Positions 1 through 8,002 of a stretch of 64,000 nt of DNA are shown here, one piece after another (position 1 is the first letter of the stretch; each line of letters starts with the position of its first letter). The DNA is from Sediminibacterium sp. Gen4 (GTDB lineage Bacteria > Bacteroidota > Bacteroidia > Chitinophagales > Chitinophagaceae). A program made the translations under genes and the position numbers. The notes under the pieces are model-generated. The model was not told the DNA's origin, made no database searches, and worked only from the letters and a program-made list of their open reading frames with translations. The stretch spans positions 95,961 through 159,960 of the forward strand of contig JACBFI010000001.1 of NCBI GenBank assembly GCA_013391385.1, given 5' to 3'.

Positions 1-393
1 GGAGTCATCTTCTTTGATTCTAAAATAAACGCCTATAAAACCTGCGATTCCTGAATACGGAGCAGGATTTTGAAGTTGACTATACATTTTGACTTCAATA
101 GTACCATTTTCAAAATCATCGATACCTATAAGCTTCGCATAATGCGGTTCATCAACTGTCTTCTCAATGTTGGTTGAGTCGAAAGGAAGTGCTTTCAAAT
201 CTCTCTCAATTTTAATAACCTCTCTGCCCTGAAACTTGATTGTTTCACCGGTCACATTATGCAGTTCAAAAACCTGTTTCCCTAAATTAATTTTTCCCCA
301 TTTAGAGTTTACTTGTGTTGTAGATTGGGCATCACTTACAAATGATAAACTAAAAAGGAATAAAACTGCAAAAAAGATGTTTAAAACTTTCAT
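1..393 (-). CDS. Secreted protein, N-terminal part (cut by window start)
   Basis: Reading the minus strand from the ATG at 391-393 gives 131 codons without a stop up to the window edge, so only the N-terminus is visible. It begins with a typical signal peptide (MKVLNIFFAVLFLFSL, then ...SDAQS), so the product is exported. The mature part has alternating hydrophobic beta-strand character and the stretch YSGIAGFIGVYFRIKEDDS, which resembles the strand around the ligand face of concanavalin-A-like/DUF1080 jelly-roll domains. That family assignment is inference only, because the rest of the gene is missing. It is followed by the DinB-like gene on the same strand, but no operon link can be shown. 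Confidence 0.6.
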   Translation of the reverse strand, partial: MKVLNIFFAVLFLFSLSFVSDAQSTTQVNSKWGKINLGKQVFELHNVTGETIKFQGREVIKIERDLKALPFDSTNIEKTVDEPHYAKLIGIDDFENGTIEVKMYSQLQNPAPYSGIAGFIGVYFRIKEDDS

Positions 394-428
394 AAATATA
401 ATTGAGTATGAAGGCTCTACATAGAGAT

Positions 429-950
429 TTAAAATAATTTTTCCGCCGGAGGAACTACTCCTGCTAATCGTAAATAAGCTGTTGCCTGACCTCTGTGATG
501 AGTTTGATGTTCAAAACATTTTTCAATGGCAAGTTGTCTGCTCATATCAAATCTGTCAAAGAGCTTGACCGTTTTTGATAAGTTTTCGTTTGGATACTTT
601 TGGATGGCTGCAATAGCAAAATCATAGGCGCTCATCACTTTATTGATAACACTTTTTTTATTTTCATCATTTGATTTTTCCAACTCTCCAAATCCAATTG
701 TTGATTTTTCATCGGTAGCAGCTGCAATAAATCCATAAATAGCATCACTCAAGTGTAAAAACTGCGCAGCGAAAGAACGCATTTCTTTAGTTGGCTTTAA
801 ACTATACGCAGACTCCGGCATTGCATCCAGATACTCTTTTGTATAATTTTTTGCCCTCTGCCATTCTTTAACGATATCCTCATTATTATTTTGTGCTAAA
901 AGATTACTAATGATTAATATAGAAGTGAGTAGTGTACCTAATTTTTTCAT
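429..950 (-). CDS. DinB/YfiT-like putative metal-binding protein, exported
   Basis: The 173-residue product starts with a signal peptide (MKKLGTLLTSILIISNLLAQ). It then shows the four-helix DinB-like pattern with the three metal-ligand histidines at about H66 (FLHLSD), H148 and H152 (EHQTHHRGQ). The ending HRGQATAYLRLAG followed by a proline-rich tail is characteristic of the family. DinB-fold proteins include thiol transferases and metal-dependent hydrolases; the substrate here cannot be told. Export is common for Bacteroidetes members. The gene is divergent from an HxlR regulator and separated from it by about 90 bp, so HxlR control is plausible. A -7 box matching TAnnTTTG lies just upstream. 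Confidence 0.85.
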   Translation of the reverse strand: MKKLGTLLTSILIISNLLAQNNNEDIVKEWQRAKNYTKEYLDAMPESAYSLKPTKEMRSFAAQFLHLSDAIYGFIAAATDEKSTIGFGELEKSNDENKKSVINKVMSAYDFAIAAIQKYPNENLSKTVKLFDRFDMSRQLAIEKCFEHQTHHRGQATAYLRLAGVVPPAEKLF

Positions 951-966
951 GGCTTTTATTTTTTTA

Positions 967-974
967 CAAATCTA
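967..974 (-). promoter_or_regulatory. Bacteroidetes -7 promoter box for the DinB-like gene
   Basis: The minus strand reads TAGATTTG, a perfect match to the Bacteroidetes primary sigma -7 consensus TAnnTTTG, 16 bp upstream of the DinB-like start codon. This implies a very short leader. No clear -33 TTTG element was found at the usual distance. Confidence 0.5.
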
Positions 975-979
975 ATCAT

Positions 980-993
980 AATAGTGTACTATT
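980..993. promoter_or_regulatory. Candidate HxlR operator in the divergent promoter
   Basis: AATAGT-GT-ACTATT is a 6-2-6 inverted repeat lying between the divergent DinB-like and HxlR genes and directly upstream of the DinB-like -7 box. Three GTAAC direct repeats (994-998, 1016-1020, 1027-1031) follow. Position and symmetry suit an HxlR-type operator; binding is inferred. Confidence 0.35.
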
Positions 994-1040
994 GTAACTA
1001 ATTTAGTAAATACAAGTAACTTACAGGTAACCAGTTTTTT

Positions 1041-1382
1041 ATGAGAGCAATTACCAACCCCTATCAATGCCCCGTTACCAGAACTATGTCTATCATTGGT
1101 GGCAAATGGAAGCCTATTATATTAAATTGTATTGGTGAAAAGTCCATACGATTTGGTAAGCTTAATCAGTTAATCCCTGCTATTTCCAATAAAGTATTAT
1201 CCAACGAGTTAAAAGAATTGGAAGAACTGTCATTAATAGAACGCGAGGAGTTCAAAGAATTACCTCCGAGAGTTGAATATCGACTTACTAGGTCTGGTAA
1301 GAGTCTTATCCCTCTTTTACATGAGTTGGCTAACTGGGGGAATACCAATCTGGCAAAAAAGATTGAAAAAACGATTCAGTAA
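1041..1382 (+). CDS. HxlR-family winged-helix transcriptional regulator
   Basis: The 113-residue protein matches the HxlR family over its length: CPVTRTMSIIGGKWKPIIL near the N-terminus (with the conserved CPV cysteine that in some members is redox- or aldehyde-sensing), RFGKLNQLIPAISNKVLSNELKELE as the recognition region, and the wing PRVEYRLTRSGKSL followed by the WG dimerisation helix. HxlR proteins are small cytoplasmic dimers that control adjacent genes in response to electrophiles or redox change. It is divergent from the DinB-like gene, its most likely target along with the following oxidative-type enzymes. The signal is not known. Confidence 0.93.
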   Translation: MRAITNPYQCPVTRTMSIIGGKWKPIILNCIGEKSIRFGKLNQLIPAISNKVLSNELKELEELSLIEREEFKELPPRVEYRLTRSGKSLIPLLHELANWGNTNLAKKIEKTIQ

Positions 1383-1409
1383 AGTCGTACAGGACTACAT
1401 GACCCTATT

Positions 1410-1793
1410 TTATAAGGATCCTTCTTTTTTTGTTTTATAAATGATCGGAACTACATCCATCAATTCCAAAGACTGAACCATTTTGAGGGTGCCATTTTTA
1501 TACTTTTGAAAATGAGTGGTCTTAATATGACTTTCATACGCTTCTTTACTGGCATAGGTCTCAAAAACGGTCACATGATTGGGTTTGTCTTTTTCATAAA
1601 CCGCAAACATTCTGAGTACCCCTTTTTCAAGTTTTACAGAAGTTTCGATGCCTTCTTTTAAGAAAGATTGGTATTGTTTGAGTTGAGAGGTATCAACTAT
1701 GATTTTAGCAATGCGGACGTAGGGGTCTTGGGCATGTATTGTTTTGCTATTCAAGAAACCTAGTACTAATAGTATATAGATGTATGCTTTCAT
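1410..1793 (-). CDS. Exported antibiotic-biosynthesis-monooxygenase (ABM) domain protein
   Basis: The product is about 127 residues from the ATG at 1791-1793; a TTG six bases upstream is less likely. A signal peptide (MKAYIYILLVLGFLNSKTIHAQ) precedes one ABM ferredoxin-like domain: VRIAKIIVDTSQLKQYQSFL, the central GVLRMFAVYEKDKPNHVTVFE, and YASKEAYESHIKTTHFQKYK. Such domains bind quinols or small aromatics and act as dimers; many are cofactor-free monooxygenases of the YgiN type, though the reaction here is unknown. It lies downstream of the cupin gene on the same strand. A TACTTTTG -7 box (1797-1804, minus strand) sits immediately before the ATG, suggesting a nearly leaderless transcript of its own. 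Confidence 0.82.
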   Translation of the reverse strand: MKAYIYILLVLGFLNSKTIHAQDPYVRIAKIIVDTSQLKQYQSFLKEGIETSVKLEKGVLRMFAVYEKDKPNHVTVFETYASKEAYESHIKTTHFQKYKNGTLKMVQSLELMDVVPIIYKTKKEGSL

Positions 1794-1816
1794 ATTCAAA
1801 AGTAAGCAGCACTATA

Positions 1817-1850
1817 AACTTTTGGAAAGTTTTAAAATTTTCCAAAAGTT
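1817..1850. repeat. Palindromic repeat, copy 1 of the AACTTTTGGAAAGTT family
   Basis: AACTTTTGGAAA (1817-1828) and TTTCCAAAAGTT (1839-1850) form a 12-bp perfect inverted repeat whose spacer TTTTAAAA is itself palindromic. The same arm sequence occurs at 27269-27302. It lies between the cupin gene and the ABM gene, just upstream of the latter's promoter, so it could act as a terminator, an operator or a dispersed repeat. Confidence 0.7.
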
Positions 1851-1903
1851 AGATACTGCCATTACTTATTGTAATAAACGATATAGGGTAATTCTTTTAA
1901 GCC

Positions 1904-2380
1904 TTAATTCTTCTTCAACTTCTGGGCAACGCTGTCGTAATATTCTTGCGTTAATTTCTCCCCCCAAATCGTAGGTTGTGTTCCTCCATAAATGGCCAAA
2001 TAGGTTACATCACTTTCTTTGGTTGATGTATGCCAGTGTTCTACATCTTTGTTACATTTAATGACATCTCCTTTTCGCACAATGATGGGTTCTTTTCCCC
2101 TTTCTTGATAATAGCCTTGTCCCTCCAAAATGATCAGGACTTGCGCTGTTGTGTGCTTATGCCAGTCCAAAGTAGAGTTGGCGCGAAATGTTGCTTTACT
2201 GATATTATAGTTCATATCTGCATCTGCTTGCAATAAGCTACTCAACCATGCTTCACCGATATAATGGGTATTAGGTGCTTTAGGACCTTGTTCTAAGAAA
2301 GAGGTTACAGTATATGGATTTTTTTGTGCTGATACCAATATTGACATGCTCAAAAGAAAGAGCAATAAGAATGATTTCAT
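1904..2380 (-). CDS. Exported cupin-domain protein
   Basis: The start at 2378-2380 (MKSFLLLFLLSMSILVSAQ) is chosen because it opens a clean signal peptide; an ORF extension of 13 residues upstream looks spurious. The 158-residue product has one beta-barrel cupin. Motif 1 is seen in WHKHTTAQVLIILEGQGYY, with the two histidines and the glycine-rich turn. Motif 2 is seen in GDVIKCNKDVEHWHTS. The histidines indicate a bound divalent metal. The final segment IWGEKLTQEYYDSV is typical of secreted cupins found beside carboxymuconolactone or quinone-related enzymes. It precedes an ABM protein on the same strand, and the pair may work together on a small aromatic or quinone substrate (inference). Confidence 0.85.
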   Translation of the reverse strand: MKSFLLLFLLSMSILVSAQKNPYTVTSFLEQGPKAPNTHYIGEAWLSSLLQADADMNYNISKATFRANSTLDWHKHTTAQVLIILEGQGYYQERGKEPIIVRKGDVIKCNKDVEHWHTSTKESDVTYLAIYGGTQPTIWGEKLTQEYYDSVAQKLKKN

Positions 2381-2531
2381 GGTGAATGATTTTAAGTAGA
2401 TAAAAGTACCACAATACATTCATTATTTACTTTCAGAACAATAAGCAAAATTTTCTTTTTTAGTGAAGGGCTTTACCCTCCAAAAGTTGAAATGGAACAC
2501 TTTTTTCTTGTTCTGACCAACCAAAAAACAT

Positions 2532-4955
2532 TTACTGAACCGGCTTCAGCAATGAAATTTCTTTGGTGTGTTGCAGAATTTTTGGTTTTGAAAAATAAGA
2601 CGGAAAGAACTGATCCTTTGCCCACTTTTCGAATAAATTACGATAGTAAGGACTTTCAGGATCGCCTGATTGTCCCGGGGTATTGATCATGAGTGTTTGA
2701 TCCCAGTCTTTTGTATCGGCTACCATTCTAAAACTGGCACCACTTAACTGATTGTCGATACCACCATTTGCACCTAGCGTATGACCATTACCGCCTCTCG
2801 GAAGTGGACCATGATCTAATGTATTACGCAGTTCTGTTTCTACAAATGCTGATAGTGGATGGCGAATCAACGCATGTTTAAATTTTGTTTGTCCATATTG
2901 CCACTGGCTCATATCTGCACCCAATCTTTTTTTCAGTGCAGCAACTGCATCTTTAAATGTGGATGCCAGAAATTCATTTCTCAATTGTTCAGGTGACTTT
3001 CCTGTTTCTATAAAATAGGTTTCGGGTGATTTCAGCATTTTGATAATCGTGGTTAACTGCAAACTGATCAAGCCTCTTGCTGCTGCCGGTATAAATGTGG
3101 TTCCTGCCTGAATATATATTTGTCGCTCCCACTGCGCATAAATCGATGCTGCAATACTTTCCATACCCAATATATAGTTCCACTGATCAAAATATTTTTT
3201 TGCTGCAACAGATGCTTCATCAGAGAGTGTAACATTACTAAGTAAGGGTACCAGCTCGCTTGCAGGAATAGAGTAATAATCGTTTTGCAACTGCGCCATT
3301 TCCTCGATCGTGAATTTTTTATCTTGGCTCAATACCCTATTTACACGGTCGCCTCTATATGCATCTGCCCACGTATACCCTACTGCATCCCATCTTTTAT
3401 AGGAATTAGGTGTTACATTTTGATTAGCTGTTGCGAAGAATCCTTGTTCCGGATTGAGTACATGTGGACGTTCTTTAATAGGCAGATAACTATCCCATTC
3501 ATAACGACCATCACCGGGTATAGGAACATAACCACTAAAGTTTTTTCTAACTGGAACAATACCTACCGCCTGCCAGCCAATATTTCCTTTTTTATCTGCC
3601 CATATCATATTCTCTCCGGGTATATGACTGTAAGAGCAAGCTTCTCTGAATGATGCCCAGTCAGTTGCCTGATCAATTCGTAGCGAAGCAAGATAGGGTG
3701 CTCCTCCCGGTTCCATCCATGCACATTTAACAGCATAGGCTTTATGGTTAACCGAATCGATATAAGTAACAGGCCCATGCAGCGTATACAACAATCGAGC
3801 AGTTACAGTGGCTGCATTTTTTACGGCTATTTTTTCTTCGATTGATTGCATGTCTACCCATTTTCCCTTATGCTTGTACTGATTTAAGTTAGCGGGATTC
3901 AGATCATATACATACAAATCTTCGCCATCGGTTTCATAGATGGTGAGCCCCCATGCACCATATTCATTGTGTCCGATAGAAACACCGGGAATAACGGGCT
4001 CACCTCCACCCACCACATTCCAGCCGGGTGCTACGAGGTGTACCATATATCTTAATGAGGGGGCTGCAATTTTACGATGTGGGTCATTTGCCAATAAGGG
4101 AAAACCACTGGCCGATTTTTTCCCGCTCACAATCCAGTTATTACTTCCGTCTGTTGTTGGATTGAGTTCAAATGCTTCTTTCTCTCTTTTGATATTTGCC
4201 TCATTCAATAAAGCTGCTGCTGTTGTTGTTGGATTTACCAGGTCTTCTTTTACAAACACCACATCTTTACGATAAGCATTATAGAGTTCAAGAATTTGAG
4301 GGCTCAGCAGATCCACACGTATGCTGCTGTCCATTTTGAGATCGGGATCTTTCGGATGAAACCACATGATCTCTTTTACTTTCTCTACGCCTACTTTTTG
4401 AATAGCCAATGCAATATTGAGTTCCTGTGTAATATTGCCGAGTAAACCCTGGTGTCTTGATATCACTACTTCGGGAGTCCATTCTTTGGGTTGAATATTG
4501 AGCAGCTTAAATTCAACCGGCAATGCTGCTGGTGTTTGGTTGATCTCCCTGATATATGCATTGACCCCCGCTACATAGGCATTGATGATTTCTTTTCCCT
4601 GTGGATGATAATAGTTCAGTTCCTTATCCATATTACCCCTGAACTTGAATAGTCTGGTTCCGATGTCTCTTTTCAGTTCCCGTTCACCCAATATTTCGGC
4701 AACGGTTCCTGTTGCTTGCCGGCGCCATACTTCAAACTGAAAAAGCCTGTCTTTGGCTGCACAATACCCTTGTGCAAAAAAAAGGTCCTGTTGGTTGTTG
4801 GCATAAATATGATTCATACCCCATTCATCTCTCCACACTTCAACTGCTGCTTTCAGTCCTTTAAACTGAATCGTTGTTTTTTTCTGCGCAATAACTGTTG
4901 TGAATGATGCAGCAATTACAATCAATAACTGACTAAGGAAGACTATCTTTCGCAT
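2532..4955 (-). CDS. Penicillin acylase family (S45) periplasmic hydrolase
   Basis: The 807-residue precursor begins with a signal peptide (MRKIVFLSQLLIVIAASFTTVIAQ). It has the family's alpha chain (WRDEWGMNHIYANNQQDLFFAQGY) and then TTDGSNNWIVSGKKSASG, where S271 is the N-terminal nucleophile created by autocatalytic cleavage after Gly270. The downstream LLANDPHRK and PGVSIGHN are standard for S45 Ntn-hydrolases, as is the late HTLGANGG. Relatives cleave amide bonds of acylated compounds such as beta-lactams, acyl-homoserine lactones or cyclic lipopeptides; the substrate here is not predictable. Length is normal for the family. It appears monocistronic. Confidence 0.93.
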   Translation of the reverse strand: MRKIVFLSQLLIVIAASFTTVIAQKKTTIQFKGLKAAVEVWRDEWGMNHIYANNQQDLFFAQGYCAAKDRLFQFEVWRRQATGTVAEILGERELKRDIGTRLFKFRGNMDKELNYYHPQGKEIINAYVAGVNAYIREINQTPAALPVEFKLLNIQPKEWTPEVVISRHQGLLGNITQELNIALAIQKVGVEKVKEIMWFHPKDPDLKMDSSIRVDLLSPQILELYNAYRKDVVFVKEDLVNPTTTAAALLNEANIKREKEAFELNPTTDGSNNWIVSGKKSASGFPLLANDPHRKIAAPSLRYMVHLVAPGWNVVGGGEPVIPGVSIGHNEYGAWGLTIYETDGEDLYVYDLNPANLNQYKHKGKWVDMQSIEEKIAVKNAATVTARLLYTLHGPVTYIDSVNHKAYAVKCAWMEPGGAPYLASLRIDQATDWASFREACSYSHIPGENMIWADKKGNIGWQAVGIVPVRKNFSGYVPIPGDGRYEWDSYLPIKERPHVLNPEQGFFATANQNVTPNSYKRWDAVGYTWADAYRGDRVNRVLSQDKKFTIEEMAQLQNDYYSIPASELVPLLSNVTLSDEASVAAKKYFDQWNYILGMESIAASIYAQWERQIYIQAGTTFIPAAARGLISLQLTTIIKMLKSPETYFIETGKSPEQLRNEFLASTFKDAVAALKKRLGADMSQWQYGQTKFKHALIRHPLSAFVETELRNTLDHGPLPRGGNGHTLGANGGIDNQLSGASFRMVADTKDWDQTLMINTPGQSGDPESPYYRNLFEKWAKDQFFPSYFSKPKILQHTKEISLLKPVQ

Positions 4956-5011
4956 GCAAGTAGATTTGTTTTCAATTTAGTGAAAGAATTTTTAAAGATG
5001 GTGATAGGCAT

Positions 5012-5034
5012 GTTGATCGGGCGAACAATAACGG
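5012..5034. repeat. Solo arm of the 98-bp palindromic element (degenerate)
   Basis: The 23 bases here align without gaps to the right arm (7063-7085) of the palindromic element, with about five mismatches: GTTGATCGGGCGAACAATAA against GTTGGTCAGGCGACCAACAA over the first 20. No core sequence accompanies it. It lies in the gap between the penicillin acylase and the delta-60 gene. Confidence 0.4.
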
Positions 5035-5189
5035 CGAGGGTATCATCCGAGTATTATTAACATTAAACTAAGACAAATAAGATAAGTTTCACTTTTATGC
5101 GCTCAAAGAGCAGAGAAAATACCCAATAATAGCTATTGATAATTGCTAACAGAAACTTATTTTGAATTAAAATACACGCATACGAGCCC

Positions 5190-6947
5190 ATGAAAACATA
5201 TTACATCATCACATTATCATTGCTGCTTTATAGTAGCAAATCAATTTCGCAAACAATAGATAAAAACAATTCTTCACTTTACACAAAAAATGTCGGGGTA
5301 GATGTTAGTAGAATATCAAACAACCTTGTTCAGAAAAATAGCAACCTACTTACCAATATAGACTTTAACAACTCGCCAGAACCTAGTAAAACCAGTTATA
5401 TTACCAGGTTGAACGCCGACGGAACAATAGACAACACATTTAATCCCGGCACAGGCGCAAATAACACAGTTGCTGAAGTTGCGACACAGCCCGATGGGAA
5501 GTTAATCATTGCCGGATATTTCACTTCCTTCAGTGGAAAGAATAGTAATCACATCGTTCGACTTAATGCAAATGGTACGATAGATCATAGTTTTAACCCC
5601 GGAACCGGGGCGGATAATGGTGTGGATGCTTTAGCCTTACAACCGGACGGAAAGATCCTGATTGGCGGATCTTTTAATACTTACAATGGAACAAGCGTTA
5701 AACGCGTGGCTCGACTCAATGCGGATGGTACATTAGATAAAACTTTCAAACTAGATAAAGAAATAGATGGTCTTGTATTTACCATGTTACGTCAACCCAA
5801 TGGGAAAATACTGGTGGGTGGATATTTTAACTCGTTTAATGGTAAGGTAAGATTTGGTGGTATTACTCGGCTAAATGCTGATGGTAGCTTTGATAAAAGT
5901 TTTAATCCGGGTGAGGGCGCATTGTTCTCTTCTGTGTATGCTATTACCTTACAACCTGATGGGAAGATATTGATTGGTGGAGATTTTAGATTTTTCAATG
6001 GTATCATGAGAGACCATATTGCACGATTGAATGCAGATGGTAGTGTAGATGAAAGTTTTGATTCGAATAGAGGAGTCAATGAAAAAATAAATACCATTGC
6101 CTTACAAGCAGACGGAAAAATATTGATTGGTGGAGATTTTACGAAACACTTTAATACTAGTAGAAATAAAATAGCGCGACTGAATACTAATGGTAGTTTG
6201 GATAAAACCTTTGAAAGTTCCGTAGGGGCAAATTATACTGTACGTACGATCACCCTACAACCTGATGAAAAAATACTAGTGGGGGGCAATTTCACCAAAT
6301 ACAATGGAATCAACAGAAACCAAATCGCACGTTTGAATGCAGATGGTACTTTAACAAATGATACATTCAACCGTGGTACAGGAGCAAACGGGGATGTAAG
6401 AACGCTTGTTCTACAACCCGATGGGAAAATACTGGTTCTTCAATTTTTAGAAGTTATAGAGGATAAGACACAACCTTGTCCGAATCTTAAAAAGCTGGAA
6501 AATATTTGTATATATATTGATAGTCGAGGCAAAGACCCAAAACCAAAAGGTGATTATGTATACATGTACCAAAGAAGACTTTTAGACGCTGCTTGCGTAG
6601 ATGTTGAAAAGGATAGCGAAGAAGTGATTGGTGAAAAAATACGCAAGATGTGGGATGCTGCTTTTGCGCAACAGAAATTGAATTGTCATAGTATACAATT
6701 CTATCCCAGTGGTGGTAATATTTTAAAATTTGCCGTGTCTTCTAAATTCACGGAATTTATTGACGATGCGATTTGGTGGAAAGTAAATCTCAACTTTATA
6801 GATGAGGTAGATAAAGAAACCGTTTTAGATTATGTACGAGGTCAAATTGAAAAAAATAAAGGCACCAGTATTGTATCTACGCTCCAACATTATTACAAAA
6901 TTCTGAGAGAGGCGGGTGCGAAACATGCGGCCGAGTTAAAAAAGTAA
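5190..6947 (+). CDS. Delta-60 repeat protein with an unrelated C-terminal domain
   Basis: The product has 585 residues and a signal peptide (MKTYYIITLSLLLYSSKSISQ). From about residue 65 to 415 there are seven tandem repeats of about 50 residues of the form RLNADGTxDxxFNPGTGAN...LQPDGKILIGGxFxxFNG, the delta-60 repeat (TIGR02608) that builds a beta-propeller. The seventh repeat breaks off after QPDGKILV and runs into LQFLEVIED. It is followed by about 165 residues rich in charge (PCPNLKKLENICIYIDSRG ... YYKILREAGAKHAAELKK) that match no repeat pattern I recognise; the last segment looks ankyrin-like. Secreted delta-60 proteins are usually surface or T9SS cargo, but no T9SS tail is visible here. 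Confidence 0.85.
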   Translation: MKTYYIITLSLLLYSSKSISQTIDKNNSSLYTKNVGVDVSRISNNLVQKNSNLLTNIDFNNSPEPSKTSYITRLNADGTIDNTFNPGTGANNTVAEVATQPDGKLIIAGYFTSFSGKNSNHIVRLNANGTIDHSFNPGTGADNGVDALALQPDGKILIGGSFNTYNGTSVKRVARLNADGTLDKTFKLDKEIDGLVFTMLRQPNGKILVGGYFNSFNGKVRFGGITRLNADGSFDKSFNPGEGALFSSVYAITLQPDGKILIGGDFRFFNGIMRDHIARLNADGSVDESFDSNRGVNEKINTIALQADGKILIGGDFTKHFNTSRNKIARLNTNGSLDKTFESSVGANYTVRTITLQPDEKILVGGNFTKYNGINRNQIARLNADGTLTNDTFNRGTGANGDVRTLVLQPDGKILVLQFLEVIEDKTQPCPNLKKLENICIYIDSRGKDPKPKGDYVYMYQRRLLDAACVDVEKDSEEVIGEKIRKMWDAAFAQQKLNCHSIQFYPSGGNILKFAVSSKFTEFIDDAIWWKVNLNFIDEVDKETVLDYVRGQIEKNKGTSIVSTLQHYYKILREAGAKHAAELKK

Positions 6948-6987
6948 GGGTGATTTATATTCATGATTAGAGTTTATAAAATATCTG

Positions 6988-7085
6988 CCATTGTTGGTCG
7001 CCTGACCAACAATATGCATTTAGGGTGTATTCAAATAATATTTAGTTGTGCATATATATCTCGTTGGTCAGGCGACCAACAATGG
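6988..7085. repeat. 98-bp palindromic mobile-like element, copy 1
   Basis: Perfect 23-bp terminal inverted repeats (6988-7010 and 7063-7085) flank a core beginning ATGCATTTAGGGTGTATTCA. Each arm itself contains a GTTGGTC...GACCAAC hairpin, so the RNA or single strand would fold as a cruciform. A second copy with the same core lies at 25250-25344. The size, the inverted ends and the lack of coding capacity suit a MITE or REP-like element. Confidence 0.75.
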
Positions 7086-7100
7086 TAATATTACACAGCG

Positions 7101-7811
7101 TTATAGAGGTAAAAGTTTGATGTTTCGGAAGGATACCGGTTTTTGCCAGTCTTGTAATGCAATATGTCCTTTGGTAATCATAGCAAATTCAGGATATGCT
7201 TTAAAATGAGTTTGTGCTACTGCATCTTTCCAGTCTTGCGACGTTAGATCCTGTTTAGCTGTGCGTACTCCATTCAGATAAAATTCAATCACACCATTTA
7301 CTTGTTTTATTGTCGATTGGTTCCACTCTCCCGGTTTGTTGTTGGTAACTGTTGCAGGTTCTTTGGTGAATGCATACAGACTTCCCGGTTTCTTTTCAGG
7401 TTTATCAAAATCTACATGTGCTTTCTCCAATAACTGGTATTCGGGACCCGTCATCCAAGCTGCGATCAGTTCTTTCTTTTCCTGGACGTTGATGAATACA
7501 CCACTATTGCCGCCTTCACTTATTTTCCATTCAAATTGTAGTTCATAATTTTCATAGGACTGATCCGTTACCAGATCGGTTACTTCAAGCTCTGTTCTTT
7601 TGGTGGGGTTGCATTGCAGTTCACCATCTTTGGCCAGCCATACAGCAGGTAGACCATCTTTATTATAACCATGCCAGCCTTTGGTGGTTTTACCATCGAA
7701 TAATAATATCCAGCCTTGTTTTTTTTCTTCGCTGGTGAGTTGGTTTTGGGAACCGGTACAACCGATAAGAAATAGGATATTAATAAATGCTACTATTAAA
7801 CAAGTACGCAT
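7101..7811 (-). CDS. DUF1080 (3-keto-disaccharide hydrolase type) lipoprotein
   Basis: The 236-residue protein has a lipobox (MRTCLIVAFINILFLIGC, Cys18), so it is membrane-anchored. The rest is a single DUF1080 jelly-roll: GWILLFDGKTTKGWHGYNKDG at the start, YELQFEWKISEGGNSGVFINV in the middle and GHIALQDWQKPVSFRNIKLLPL at the end. Members hydrolyse 3-keto-glycosides or bind oligosaccharides in Bacteroidetes carbohydrate uptake. A second family member lies at 34691-35461. No SusCD pair or oxidoreductase is adjacent, so the substrate is unknown. Confidence 0.92.
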   Translation of the reverse strand: MRTCLIVAFINILFLIGCTGSQNQLTSEEKKQGWILLFDGKTTKGWHGYNKDGLPAVWLAKDGELQCNPTKRTELEVTDLVTDQSYENYELQFEWKISEGGNSGVFINVQEKKELIAAWMTGPEYQLLEKAHVDFDKPEKKPGSLYAFTKEPATVTNNKPGEWNQSTIKQVNGVIEFYLNGVRTAKQDLTSQDWKDAVAQTHFKAYPEFAMITKGHIALQDWQKPVSFRNIKLLPL

Positions 7812-7914
7812 ACGCTGTTAATTGGGCTTTTGAATTAATGGTTCCGGATACAATGAAGATACAAAAAAATTTATTGCATTATAAATCAATTACTTACAAC
7901 GAATTGACACAAAA

Positions 7915-7982
7915 AGTCATACCATAATCTTACTTTTTTACTATTTTAGTCATGTTATAATCTTACTTTTCATATAATTTTG
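7915..7982 (+). promoter_or_regulatory. Promoter and repeated operator of the mobile mystery pair
   Basis: Two 23-bp direct repeats (7915-7937 and 7948-7970) are identical except for three central bases and have a 33-bp period. Each reads AGTCAT-nnn-ATAATCTTACTTTT. They end just before a perfect -7 box TAATTTTG (7975-7982), so the second copy overlaps the expected -33 region. This layout is typical of autorepression by the downstream HTH protein. Confidence 0.6.
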
Positions 7983-8002
7983 TCAGACTATAGTATGATA
8001 TT

